Below are positions 1 through 11,741 of a DNA stretch of 12,892 bases, in pieces. Each line of letters begins with the position of its first letter. Position 1 is the first letter of the stretch. The position numbers and the translations under genes were made by a program. Where the stretch lies: assembly GCA_025358395.1 (NCBI GenBank), contig JANYJT010000114.1:1-12892 (forward strand). The letters run 5' to 3'. Below the pieces are notes generated by a model. That model made no database searches. It was not told the DNA's origin and saw nothing but the letters and a program-made list of their open reading frames with translations. The DNA is from Bacteroidia bacterium. Lineage in GTDB: Bacteria > Bacteroidota > Bacteroidia > Bacteroidales > Prolixibacteraceae.

Positions 1-1925
1 GCGTATTCGTTTAATGGAGAGTTGTGTACAGTAAATGAAGCCTGATCTTTCGAGATATTTTGAAGAGGAAAATATTTTTCACCACTATCTTCCAGTACCA
101 GAGCGGAATGCCTGTGCGAAAATGTACCGCGCTGAGCATCCTGACCGCTTAAACGCACTGGAATTCCTGTTTTAAGCAAGGTCGCATATGCAAGTAATTC
201 CCCCATAGCCCAATCTACTTTGTCGTTGGCAATCATTTGAGATCGATCATCCATCAATTTGACAATTTTGCTAAAAAATTTCTTGTCGGCAGGCAAATTG
301 TTAATCGCTAGTGCAAGTTCTTTTAGTTCAGTTTCAGAAACTGCAGTCGGAACTTGGTATATCTCACAAGGATCGGGGAAACGATATGGTTTGTATTCCT
401 CGACCAGAAAGTTTTTAATGTTAAGTTTATCAATCAGCTTACTTTCGTCATAATTAAGCTCTAATTGCTGATCAAAACGGGCTATTTCATCATCAACTTC
501 CATTTGAGTCATCACACCTTCATCGATCAGTTTCCTGGCATAAATGTCTCTTGGATTTGGATGATTTGCAATGATTTTGTAAAGAAGTGGTTGTGTGAAT
601 CTAGGCTCATCACCCTCATTGTGACCGTATTTTCTGTAAGAGAGAATGTCAATAAACACGTCGGAATGAAAATGTTGCCGGAATTCCAGGGCAAGTTTGA
701 CAGTAAAGATTAGGGCTTCAACATCATCTCCATTTACATGAAATACAGGAGAACGCGTAACCTTCGCAACATCAGTACAATAGGTACTTGAGCGTGCCTC
801 CAGATAATCCGTCGTAAATCCAACCTGATTGTTTACCACCAGATGCAATGTTCCCCCGGTTTTGTAACCTGGAAGCAAGGACATTTGAACAATTTCATAA
901 ACGATCCCTTGTCCGGCGATGGCCGCATCGCCATGAATGATGATTGGCGCAATCTTTTCAAAATCCCCATTGTAGTGGTGATCGATCCTTGCCCGAACCA
1001 TTCCTTCCGTCAAAGATCCAACCGTTTCAAGGTGCGAAGGGTTGGGAATCAGACTCAATTTCATCTTTTCGCCAGAGTCAGTGGTAACAATATTCTCAAA
1101 CCCCAGGTGATATTTTACATCGCCAAGTGCGATACCTTCCTCATATTCAGTTGCATAAAATTCCTTGAAAATATTTTTATAGGGTTTCTCCAGAACATTG
1201 GCGAGGACATTTAATCTTCCCCTGTGAGCCATACCAACCACAAACTCCTCAATTCCAAGCTTTGCTCCATGCACAATCAGCGCATCCAGGGCTGGTATCA
1301 GGGCTTCAGTCCCTTCCAGGGAAAAACGCTTGGCTCCTACAAATTTTCTGTGGATAAAACTTTCAAAGCTCACAGCAATATTTAGGTGGTAGAAGATGTG
1401 TTTTTGTTGTTCCGGCGAAAAATATTCACTGTTTTTCGATTTCTCCATCCTGATTTTCAGCCAGTCGATGAGTTCGGGCTGACGCATATAGAGAAATTCT
1501 GCACCGATAGACTCGCAATAGGTAGTTTCGAGGTGAGAAATAATCTCTTTCAAGGAAACGTTTCCAATTCCAATTTCTTTGCCGGCATGAAAAACAGTAT
1601 TCAAGTCTCCTTCTTCCAAATCGAAATTTTTGTAATCGAGGGTAGGGGTATAATCTCTTCTTTTTCTGACGGGATTTGTGCGGGTAAACAAATGACCCCT
1701 TTGACGGTATCCATTGATTAAATTAAGAATCCTGAACTCTTTTTGAATCCGGTTTTCATCAGCAGCTGAGAGAGCGGCTTCCTGGTAAGATTTTCTAGCC
1801 AACTCGAATCCTTCGAAAAAATTGCGCCAGGTAGGTTCAACTTTAATCGGATTTTCAAGGTAATTATTGTAAAGTTCTTCAACTGCACTGATTTCCTGAT
1901 TGCCAACGAGGGAAAATTTATCCAT
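1..1925 (-). CDS. sucA: 2-oxoglutarate dehydrogenase E1 component, 3' end cut by window edge
   Basis: This is the thiamine diphosphate-dependent E1 subunit of the 2-oxoglutarate dehydrogenase complex, which decarboxylates 2-oxoglutarate and passes the succinyl group to the E2 lipoyl domain (TCA cycle, cytoplasm). I translated the minus strand from ATG at 1925-1923. It stays open for 641 codons to the window edge with no stop, so the C-terminal part, roughly 30% of a usual ~930-residue E1, lies outside. Visible family signatures are the N-terminal MDKFSLVGNQEISAVEELY with EPTWRNFFEGFE, RFSLEGTEALIP (around residue 200), GMAHRGRLNVLANVL (from 231), GDVKYHLGF, NPSHLE, the ThDP-site HGDAAIAGQG (H331), NNQVGFTT and GHNEGDEPRFTQP. 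No frameshift or missing core motif was seen. The start is well supported because the short E2-binding N-terminus is present and a promoter-like element lies about 50 bp upstream. sucB would be expected next, beyond the edge. Confidence 0.97.
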   Translation of the reverse strand, partial: MDKFSLVGNQEISAVEELYNNYLENPIKVEPTWRNFFEGFELARKSYQEAALSAADENRIQKEFRILNLINGYRQRGHLFTRTNPVRKRRDYTPTLDYKNFDLEEGDLNTVFHAGKEIGIGNVSLKEIISHLETTYCESIGAEFLYMRQPELIDWLKIRMEKSKNSEYFSPEQQKHIFYHLNIAVSFESFIHRKFVGAKRFSLEGTEALIPALDALIVHGAKLGIEEFVVGMAHRGRLNVLANVLEKPYKNIFKEFYATEYEEGIALGDVKYHLGFENIVTTDSGEKMKLSLIPNPSHLETVGSLTEGMVRARIDHHYNGDFEKIAPIIIHGDAAIAGQGIVYEIVQMSLLPGYKTGGTLHLVVNNQVGFTTDYLEARSSTYCTDVAKVTRSPVFHVNGDDVEALIFTVKLALEFRQHFHSDVFIDILSYRKYGHNEGDEPRFTQPLLYKIIANHPNPRDIYARKLIDEGVMTQMEVDDEIARFDQQLELNYDESKLIDKLNIKNFLVEEYKPYRFPDPCEIYQVPTAVSETELKELALAINNLPADKKFFSKIVKLMDDRSQMIANDKVDWAMGELLAYATLLKTGIPVRLSGQDAQRGTFSHRHSALVLEDSGEKYFPLQNISKDQASFTVHNSPLNEY

Positions 1926-1948
1926 ATAAAATTGTTAATGTTCCATCT

Positions 1949-1956
1949 TACGTTTG
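1949..1956 (+). promoter_or_regulatory. candidate -7 element for the AddB-like gene
   Basis: TACGTTTG is a perfect match to the Bacteroidota -7 consensus TAnnTTTG, on the + strand, with a predicted start near 1962 and a leader of about 80 nt to the ATG at 2044. I see no good TTTG -33 element at the usual 17-23 bp spacing (only TTG at 1932-1934, too close), which lowers confidence. Confidence 0.4.
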
Positions 1957-1977
1957 AAATGAAAATATGTTCAATCC

Positions 1978-1985
1978 CAAATGTA
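1978..1985 (-). promoter_or_regulatory. candidate -7 element for sucA
   Basis: The minus strand reads TACATTTG here, a perfect TAnnTTTG match. Transcription would start near 1971 and give a leader of about 47 nt before the sucA ATG. The -33 region is degenerate (TTTC at 2012-2009) and lies inside the palindrome at 1999-2015. Confidence 0.5.
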
Positions 1986-1998
1986 CTAAAATGATCAG

Positions 1999-2015
1999 TT
2001 ATTTCTCAGAAATAA
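1999..2015. promoter_or_regulatory. perfect 17-bp palindrome, possible operator
   Basis: TTATTTCTCAGAAATAA is an inverted repeat with perfect 8-bp arms around a central C at 2007. It sits where the -33 region of the sucA promoter would be and within the predicted leader of the divergent gene. The position suits a dimeric regulator, but no regulator is identified. Confidence 0.4.
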
Positions 2016-2043
2016 TCAGCAATTTTAACAAATAATTTCCACC

Positions 2044-4968
2044 ATGAGTGGGTTATCCGAATTGAAAGCGACCATGGATCAAACAAAAGAATATTTTTTA
2101 AAACAGCTGGCAGATTCATTGTATAGATCTCACGGTCAGAATATTGCTGACTTGACCATCGTTTTTCCAAACCGTCGTGCCGGACTGTTTTTCACGGAAT
2201 ACCTACATAGGATCATCACAGCATCTACCTTCTCACCTGAGATTATTACCATCCAGGAGCTTTTTTCCCATGTTTCATCATTGAGATGTGATGAGCAACT
2301 TCAGCATTTATTCCGTTTGTTTAAAATCTACAGGGAATTGAGTGGGTCCAAAGAAACTTTTGATGAATTTTATCTCTGGGGAGAGATGCTTTTGCATGAT
2401 TTCGATCAGGTTGACAAATATCTCGTTGATGCAGAACTACTATTTACCAATATCACTGACCTTAAAGAGATTGACGAACATTTTACTGATTGGAATGATG
2501 ATCGCAAAGAGGAGATCAGGCAATTTTGGAAAAGTCTGACGGTTGGTGAACAGAAAAAGGATCAAAAGGAATTTTCCCGTCTTTGGCAAGTCTTGTATCC
2601 AATTTATCAGAGATTGAAAGAAGAACTTTATGCGGATAATATTGCCTATGAAGGATTGCTTTTTCGAGAAGCGGTCGAAAATGAGGATAATTTATCAGGA
2701 GTTTATCTATCTGAAAGAAAGTTTGTTGTAGCCGGGTTTAATGCATTAAACAATTGTGAAAAAAAACTTTTCCAATTTTTAAAAGCAAAAAGGAATATTA
2801 CTTTCTATTGGGATTTTGATCATTACTATTTGGATGATTTGAATCAGGAGGCTGGCCTTTTCATGAGAGAGAACCTTCAACTATTTCCTCAGTTTGATTT
2901 CCCCCTTGGTGTAGATTGCTTTAAGAGGAACAAAACTATCCGGATTTTCCACTCGCCTTCTCAGATCGGACAGACCCAAATTGCAGCCAGGGAAATTGCC
3001 AAAATGGTGCATAAGACTTTGGATTTCCATGATACGGCCATTGTATTGTGCGATGAGGAGCTTCTCTTACCTGTCATTTCAGCTATCCCTGCGGAAATCG
3101 AAACAGTAAATGTGACCATGGGTCTTCCGCTCAAACAAACGCCTCTATTTAGTCTGATCAGCCTGTTAATTTCGCTTCAGAGAAAGGCCAAAATAGAAGG
3201 AGAAAAACTCAGTTTTCATTATAAAAGTGTATCAGAATTACTGAACAATCAATTCATTCAATCAATTTATCCCATTGAAAGTAAATTAATTGTAGATAAT
3301 ATCATAAGAAATAATCTCCTTTATATTTCTAACGATGATTTGGGTAGTAATGACCTTTTCAAAAAAATATTTGTCTTTAAGGAAACAGTGGCTGATTTGC
3401 CTGACTATTTTAAAGCCATTTTATTTGATCTTTTCATATTCTGGGAGAATAACAAAGATTACAATTTTGCCAACAACTACCAGGAGTATATTTATCAAGT
3501 GTACCTTTCAATCAATAAGCTTAACAATTCGCTTTTCTTAAAGGGTAAAGCAATTATGGGCAATGAGGAGTTTCTGTCTCGCGATAGTTTTTTTAAAATA
3601 TTATTTCAATACCTTGAAGCTCTGAATATTTCATTTGAAGGTGAACCTCTCGCCGGATTACAAATTATGGGGATTCTGGAAACACGTGCACTTGACTTTC
3701 AAAATTTAGTATTATTGTCAGTCAATGAGGGAATTATGCCTAAAGCGAATGTATCCGGATCATTTATTCCTTATCACCTTCGCAAAGGGGTTGGCCTACC
3801 GACTGTAGAAGAACAGAACGCGATGTACGCTTATTATTTCTATAGGTTACTTCAAAGAGCCGAAACAGTGACATTTGTTTACAACTCTGGCTCAAGCGGA
3901 CTGAAAACTGGCGAAAAGAGTCGCTTTTTGCACCAATTGCTATTGGAATCACCATTTATCATATCGGAGGAGGGAATAGAAAACACCATTGATCCTGTGT
4001 CGAATTATCCTATCATCATTGAAAAAAGGGGAAGGGTGCTTGATCTGTTGAATGGCTTTATTGAATCGGGTAAAAGTATGACCCCTACAGCTCTGGTTCA
4101 ATATGTTCAATGCCCATTAAGCTACTATTTCAAATATCTTGCTCACTTTGAAGAGGAGGATGAAGTCACAGAAGAGGTGGATGCCAGGATATTCGGCACG
4201 CTTTTTCATTCTGTCATGGAAGCCCTGTATCGGCCTTATTTGAAAATGATTATCGATGAAAACATCATTCAATCTCTGGTTGAGAATGATGAATTAATCG
4301 AAAGTTGCCTGATAGATGCTTTTTGCACCCACTTTTTCAAATATCAAAGTACTTTGGAACGCCCTATCATTGCTGGACGAAACAGGTTGGCGTTTGAGGT
4401 GATTAAAAAGATGGTGGTTCAGGCCCTGAGAATTGATTCAATAAAAGTCCCATTCACAATTGAGGGTTTGGAGCAGAGAGTGGGTGCGAATATGGCTATT
4501 TTCAGCGGCCTTAAATCCGTTCGTCTAGGGGGAGTAATAGATAGAATTGATTCAATATCAGGTAATTTAGAGATTATTGACTATAAAACCGGTACAACAG
4601 ATCATTATTTTAATTCTTTGACTGAATTATTTGATAAAGAGTCTAAAAAAAGGAATAAAGCCGTCTTTCAAATCCTTATTTACAGCTGTATTTGGGGTAG
4701 AATTCACCCGGATTCCGGCCCAATCTATCCGGGAATATATGCTCTAAAAACAATTTTCCAACGTGAGCAGACTCGGATATTTATGAAGGATAATGGCAAT
4801 CAGGAGCTTAATTTCCAAGGTGTCAAGGCGGATTTTGAACCAATGTTGACAACCTTGCTGGAAGAGATTTTCAATCCAACGATCCCATTCGCTCAAACGA
4901 ATGTTGAAGAAAATTGCCAATATTGCCCATTTGCATCTATTTGTGGAAGGCCATCAGCTCAGTCGTGA
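2044..4968 (+). CDS. AddB-like PD-(D/E)XK nuclease with Fe-S cluster cysteines
   Basis: Probable large nuclease subunit of an AddAB-type double-strand-break resection complex (cytoplasm, recombinational repair), 974 residues. The N-terminus has the AddB-like [16 protein letters not shown]. The middle has the inactivated-helicase-like segments [14 protein letters not shown] and [20 protein letters not shown]. The C-terminal nuclease domain shows [20 protein letters not shown] (D833) and IIDYKTG (D846, K848), the PD-(D/E)XK catalytic set. Four cysteines match the AddB Fe-S pattern: C690 ([13 protein letters not shown]) then C958-x2-C961-x5-C967 at the extreme C-terminus. The ATG at 2044 is the longest start. 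The in-frame ATG at 2074 ([12 protein letters not shown]) begins closer to the conserved region and may be the true start. The AddA helicase partner is not in the window. The gene ends 10 bp inside the convergent trmD. The family is clear; membership in a working AddAB pair is inference. Confidence 0.9.
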   Translation: MSGLSELKATMDQTKEYFLKQLADSLYRSHGQNIADLTIVFPNRRAGLFFTEYLHRIITASTFSPEIITIQELFSHVSSLRCDEQLQHLFRLFKIYRELSGSKETFDEFYLWGEMLLHDFDQVDKYLVDAELLFTNITDLKEIDEHFTDWNDDRKEEIRQFWKSLTVGEQKKDQKEFSRLWQVLYPIYQRLKEELYADNIAYEGLLFREAVENEDNLSGVYLSERKFVVAGFNALNNCEKKLFQFLKAKRNITFYWDFDHYYLDDLNQEAGLFMRENLQLFPQFDFPLGVDCFKRNKTIRIFHSPSQIGQTQIAAREIAKMVHKTLDFHDTAIVLCDEELLLPVISAIPAEIETVNVTMGLPLKQTPLFSLISLLISLQRKAKIEGEKLSFHYKSVSELLNNQFIQSIYPIESKLIVDNIIRNNLLYISNDDLGSNDLFKKIFVFKETVADLPDYFKAILFDLFIFWENNKDYNFANNYQEYIYQVYLSINKLNNSLFLKGKAIMGNEEFLSRDSFFKILFQYLEALNISFEGEPLAGLQIMGILETRALDFQNLVLLSVNEGIMPKANVSGSFIPYHLRKGVGLPTVEEQNAMYAYYFYRLLQRAETVTFVYNSGSSGLKTGEKSRFLHQLLLESPFIISEEGIENTIDPVSNYPIIIEKRGRVLDLLNGFIESGKSMTPTALVQYVQCPLSYYFKYLAHFEEEDEVTEEVDARIFGTLFHSVMEALYRPYLKMIIDENIIQSLVENDELIESCLIDAFCTHFFKYQSTLERPIIAGRNRLAFEVIKKMVVQALRIDSIKVPFTIEGLEQRVGANMAIFSGLKSVRLGGVIDRIDSISGNLEIIDYKTGTTDHYFNSLTELFDKESKKRNKAVFQILIYSCIWGRIHPDSGPIYPGIYALKTIFQREQTRIFMKDNGNQELNFQGVKADFEPMLTTLLEEIFNPTIPFAQTNVEENCQYCPFASICGRPSAQS

Positions 4969-5639
4969 ACAAGAAGATCAGGCCGAATCTGACGCGTTCT
5001 TTCCAATGCTTGTTCCATTTTCCATTCATCGATAAGCTGATCATTGCCGGAGAGAAGAATATCCGGGACTTTCCACCCTTTGTATTCTGCTGGTCGGGTG
5101 TAAACCGGAGGTGTCAGTAGTCCGTCCTGAAATGAATCCGTTAATGCCGAGGTTTCATCCGACAATACCCCAGGTAACAAACGGACGATCGCATCAGAAA
5201 TGATTGCTGCGGCCAGTTCACCACCGGTCAGAACAAAATCACCAATCGAAAACTCCTTGGTAATCAGGTAATCACGAACTCTTTGGTCAACACCTTTGTA
5301 ATGACCACACAAGATCATTAAATTTCTTTTCATGGATAGTTGATTGGCATCTTGCTGCGTAAATTTGGATGAATCTGGTGTAAGGAATATGATTTCGTCG
5401 TAATCACGTTGCGACTTTAGTTCGGAGATCGCTCTGTCAATTGGTTCTACCATCATGACCATTCCAGCTCCTTTGCTAAAGGCATAATCGTCTACGCGCC
5501 TGTGTTTGTCTGTGGCCCAATCTCGAATATTATAGGTATATATTTCGACCAGTCCTTTATCCCGTGCCCTTTTTAAAATAGAATGATTAAAAGGACTTTC
5601 AAGCAATTCAGGCACTACAGAAAGAATATCAATTCGCAT
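4959..5639 (-). CDS. trmD: tRNA (guanine37-N1)-methyltransferase
   Basis: TrmD is a SPOUT-family, trefoil-knot enzyme that uses SAM to methylate G37 next to the anticodon, preventing +1 frameshifting (cytoplasm). Conserved segments are [42 protein letters not shown], the knot loop [29 protein letters not shown] (whose aspartate in TDSF matches the catalytic Asp169 of E. coli TrmD), and [15 protein letters not shown]. From the start used here the protein is 226 residues, normal for Bacteroidota and somewhat shorter than E. coli (255). The frame is open to an upstream ATG at 5657, which would add MTKISL. I prefer 5639 because family members begin MRIDI and because the ATG at 5657 lies within the candidate -7 promoter box. 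It stands alone here, outside the rpsP-rimM-trmD-rplS operon common elsewhere, and overlaps the AddB-like gene tail to tail by 10 bp. Confidence 0.97.
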   Translation of the reverse strand: MRIDILSVVPELLESPFNHSILKRARDKGLVEIYTYNIRDWATDKHRRVDDYAFSKGAGMVMMVEPIDRAISELKSQRDYDEIIFLTPDSSKFTQQDANQLSMKRNLMILCGHYKGVDQRVRDYLITKEFSIGDFVLTGGELAAAIISDAIVRLLPGVLSDETSALTDSFQDGLLTPPVYTRPAEYKGWKVPDILLSGNDQLIDEWKMEQALERTRQIRPDLLVHD

Positions 5640-5654
5640 AAGACTGATTTTTGT

Positions 5655-5662
5655 CAAAGGTA
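5655..5662 (-). promoter_or_regulatory. candidate -7 element for trmD
   Basis: The minus strand reads TACCTTTG, a perfect TAnnTTTG. A start site near 5648 would give a very short leader of about 10 nt before the MRIDI start codon at 5639 and would exclude the upstream ATG at 5657. No clear TTTG at -33. Confidence 0.5.
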
Positions 5663-5690
5663 AAAAAAGTCTGCTTGTCTCTGATTCATC

Positions 5691-5721
5691 TGTTTATAAT
5701 TCTATTTTTCAATGGCCAAAT
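5691..5721 (-). repeat. left arm of a perfect 31-bp inverted repeat
   Basis: All 31 bases are the reverse complement of 5979-6009; key sub-motifs on the minus strand are ATTTGGCC, ATTGAAAAATAG and AATTATAAACA. On the minus strand the arm is followed after one base by an ATG (5689-5687). That ATG opens only an 11-codon frame ending at 5654, so it is probably not a gene. Similarity to the other copy continues outward (ATGAATC here, ATGAAATC there) with one mismatch and one indel. Confidence 0.95.
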
Positions 5722-5829
5722 GGAAAAACCATGCAATTGATATCAGTTGGTGCTTAAAAATTCTAACGGGTATTTCATCTCATTTGTAGCCTTTCATCAA
5801 AAAAATCTTAAAATATGTTTCAGAAACAG

Positions 5830-5859
5830 TTGACGTTAACGGGTAAATATCTATTTTCG
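5830..5859 (+). promoter_or_regulatory. candidate promoter for the DUF349-pyrG-yidC operon
   Basis: TTGACG at 5830-5835 is followed after 16 bp by TATTTTCG at 5852-5859, one mismatch from TAnnTTTG. A start near 5865 gives a leader of about 145 nt. The upstream box lies in a near-palindrome, GTTGACGTTAAC (5829-5840, one G/T mismatch), which could be an operator. It is the best + strand promoter candidate before the operon and lies inside the inverted-repeat spacer. Confidence 0.4.
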
Positions 5860-5942
5860 TGCAGAATAAATAAATTTCCCGCATCCCGGCTTAACAGCCC
5901 TTATGAAATTGCTAAAGAAACGACCTTGAGTAAATTTTTATG

Positions 5943-5966
5943 CACAGGCAAAATTGTATGCTTGTG
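5943..5966 (+). other. weak stem-loop in the operon leader
   Basis: CACAGGC (5943-5949) can pair with GCTTGTG (5960-5966), seven pairs including one G-U, around a 10-nt loop. No U-run follows, so it is not a normal terminator. It may be chance. Confidence 0.2.
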
Positions 5967-5978
5967 GTTGGGAGTTTT

Positions 5979-6009
5979 ATTTGGCCATTGAAAAATAGAA
6001 TTATAAACA
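5979..6009 (+). repeat. right arm of the 31-bp inverted repeat, at the DUF349 start
   Basis: Perfect reverse complement of 5691-5721. It ends two bases before the DUF349 ATG (6011), so it forms the last part of that gene's leader, and the outward similarity runs into its first codons. Exact identity over 31 bases of AT-rich but non-simple sequence, 257 bp apart, is not expected by chance. Confidence 0.95.
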
Positions 6010-6010
6010 T

Positions 6011-9758
<3,748 letters not shown>

Positions 9759-9761
9759 TTT

Positions 9762-11687
9762 ATGGATAAGAATACCATCGCAGGACTGGTTTTAATATTT
9801 ATTATACTCTTTGCTGCCAGCTATTTCAACAAACCTTCAGAAAAAGAGTTGGCGGTTCTTCGGTTGAAAAATGATTCTATATCAATGGCAGAAAATGTCA
9901 GAACCAGGGATACTGTCAAACAAATTGAACTTTCGACCCTTAAACCATCAGCTTTGAAAGCTGATTCTGCCAGCGCACAAAATGAATTAACCGATTTATA
10001 TGGTGTTTTTGCTGTCGCTGCAAAAGGAGAAGAAAAATTTGTAACTCTTGAGAATAATTTGATGAAGGTCGTTCTTTCGAACAAAGGAGGTAAAATTTAT
10101 TCTGTTGAACTAAAGAATTTCAAAAGATTCGATGGCAAGCCTTTGATACTTTTTGAAGGGGAGGAGAATCGTTTCGGATTGAACTTTTTTGCTCAAAATA
10201 AAAGTATTCAAACGGATCATTTTTTCTTTCAACCATCTGTATCAGAAAGTCTAATCACTCTCAATAGCACCAAAATTCCGAAAGGAAAAGAGGGAAGAGA
10301 AAAGTTTAACAAAGATAATCCCGGTGATTCGAAGTCAGTCTCAATGCGTATGGATGCGGGCAACAATGTATTCATCGAATATACTTATACGATAAGTAAC
10401 AACTCATATCTGTTGGGTTTTGATATTAAAACATCCGGGCTTAAGAAAGTAGCAGGTGCCAACTCCGAATACGTTAATTTTCTATGGAGTATTAATATGC
10501 CAAGACAGGAGAAGATGTCAAAATTTGGCGAGAACAACCAATCTACGATTTTTTACAAGTTTGATAAAGATGTTGTTGATAAGCTTGATTTAACAAAATC
10601 GGCTACCAAATCTCTTTCAACGAAAGTGAAGTGGATTGGATTTAAGCAACAGTTCTTCTCTTCGGTTTTAATTGCAGATCAGGCCTTTCAAAATGCCCAG
10701 ATTGCTACGGTAAAAAAAGATCTTGATTCCTCATATGTGGCAGGTATGTCAGCAGATATGACCATCCCTCTTGATATTAAAGGAAGCGAAAGTTTTCCTG
10801 CTAAATTCTATTTTGGTCCGAACCAATACAATACGCTTAATCAGTATGACCTTGGAATGGAAGAACAACTTGCTTTGGGCTGGACCGTCATTGGATGGGT
10901 GAATAAGTATATTGTAATTCCGGCTTTTGATTTCCTTCACCGCTATATCGGCAATTTTGGATTGATAATCCTATTACTTACTATATACATCAAGTTACTG
11001 ACATTGATCTTCACCTATAAATCCTATATTTCTCAAGCAAAGATGAAGCTTTTGAAACCCGAGATTGAGGAGATTCAAAAGAAATTCGGTGATGACAAGA
11101 AATTAGAATCACAACAGGCTGTCATGGCATTTTACAAGAAAGCAGGAGTCAACCCAATGGGAGGTTGCCTTCCCATGTTGCTGCAGATGCCGATTTTGAT
11201 TGCCATGTTTTATTTCTTTCCAATCTCCATTGAACTTCGTCAGCAAAGTTTCTTGTGGGCTACAGATTTATCTTCTTTTGATTCCATTGCGACTCTTCCA
11301 TTTACAATTCCTTTTTATGGCAACCATGTTAGCTTGTTTTGTTTGCTTATGACCGTAACCAATATCCTGTACGTAAAATACAACAACGAGATGACAGGTG
11401 CTGCCGGTACCCAACAAATGCCCGGGATGAAAACCATGATGTATCTCATGCCGGTGATGTTCTTGTTTATTTTTAATAGTTACGCTGCAGGTCTAAGCCT
11501 TTACTACTTCCTTTCCTTGGTCTTAACTTTTGTCCAAATGTACATTTTCAAGAAATTGATTGATGAGGATAAGATCCATGCTCAACTTAAAGCCAAGCAA
11601 AAGATTCCGGTAACTAAATCCAAGTTTCAGACAAAGCTGGAAGAGATGGCCAAACAAAAAGCATTGACTGACAAAAAGAGAAGATAA
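9762..11687 (+). CDS. yidC: membrane protein insertase YidC
   Basis: YidC (Oxa1/Alb3 family) inserts and folds inner-membrane proteins, alone or with SecYEG. The 641 residues read as follows: an N-terminal membrane anchor (about 5-21, IAGLVLIFIILFAASYF); a large periplasmic domain to about 370; then the conserved 60-kDa insertase core, with a second segment at about 395-420 (NFGLIILLLTIYIKLL), a cytoplasmic helical hairpin (KMKLLKPEIEEIQKKFGDD), NPMGGCLPMLLQMPIL from 465, and two or three further segments to about 595. K411 occupies the position that I align with the groove arginine R366 of E. coli YidC, conserving the positive charge. The lysine-rich tail after about residue 600 (KAKQKIPVTKSKFQTK... 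DKKRR) resembles the ribosome-contacting tails of some YidC/Oxa1 proteins. It lies 3 bp after pyrG, so it is almost certainly co-transcribed. The stop codon lies within the terminator hairpin. Confidence 0.97.
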   Translation: MDKNTIAGLVLIFIILFAASYFNKPSEKELAVLRLKNDSISMAENVRTRDTVKQIELSTLKPSALKADSASAQNELTDLYGVFAVAAKGEEKFVTLENNLMKVVLSNKGGKIYSVELKNFKRFDGKPLILFEGEENRFGLNFFAQNKSIQTDHFFFQPSVSESLITLNSTKIPKGKEGREKFNKDNPGDSKSVSMRMDAGNNVFIEYTYTISNNSYLLGFDIKTSGLKKVAGANSEYVNFLWSINMPRQEKMSKFGENNQSTIFYKFDKDVVDKLDLTKSATKSLSTKVKWIGFKQQFFSSVLIADQAFQNAQIATVKKDLDSSYVAGMSADMTIPLDIKGSESFPAKFYFGPNQYNTLNQYDLGMEEQLALGWTVIGWVNKYIVIPAFDFLHRYIGNFGLIILLLTIYIKLLTLIFTYKSYISQAKMKLLKPEIEEIQKKFGDDKKLESQQAVMAFYKKAGVNPMGGCLPMLLQMPILIAMFYFFPISIELRQQSFLWATDLSSFDSIATLPFTIPFYGNHVSLFCLLMTVTNILYVKYNNEMTGAAGTQQMPGMKTMMYLMPVMFLFIFNSYAAGLSLYYFLSLVLTFVQMYIFKKLIDEDKIHAQLKAKQKIPVTKSKFQTKLEEMAKQKALTDKKRR

Positions 11688-11741
11688 GATATAAAAGAGA
11701 AAGGCTCCAAAATGGAGCCTTTCTCTTTTATATCTTATCTT
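11681..11741. terminator. bidirectional terminator, perfect 28-bp-arm hairpin
   Basis: 11681-11708 is the exact reverse complement of 11714-11741, with the loop AAAAT at 11709-11713. The core AAAGGCTCC / GGAGCCTTT is flanked by A-rich sequence on the left and TCTCTTTTATAT on the right, so either strand yields a GC-containing stem followed by U-rich RNA. It serves both yidC (+) and ribH (-). The yidC stop (11685-11687) lies in the left arm and the ribH stop (11730-11728) in the right arm. Confidence 0.93.

Larger units (their letters stand above)
5722..5978. other. 257-bp non-coding spacer between inverted repeat arms
   Basis: An AT-rich stretch with no convincing gene. It contains a candidate + strand promoter (5830-5859) close to its centre (5850) and a weak hairpin (5943-5966). 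Two short blocks near the arms, TTTTTATGCAC (5935-5945) with TTTTTAAGCAC (minus strand, 5760-5750), and AATTGTATG (5952-5960) with AATTGCATG (minus strand, 5738-5730), lie at nearly mirrored positions. The inverted similarity may therefore once have extended further inward. Together with the arms this could be an invertible segment, a MITE-like element or an inverted leader duplication; no recombinase or transposase is nearby. Confidence 0.5.

Noticed and set aside
843..1721. Plus-strand open frames of 111-123 codons opposite sucA
   Set aside because: They are shadows of the continuous, motif-rich sucA frame on the minus strand.
5815..5991. A 58-codon frame (ATG 5815, stop 5989-5991) in the trmD/DUF349 gap
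   Set aside because: It begins upstream of the promoter-like boxes, runs into the right inverted repeat, and its product (MFQKQLTLTGKYLF...) resembles no family I know. Probably chance, though a passenger gene of a small element cannot be excluded.
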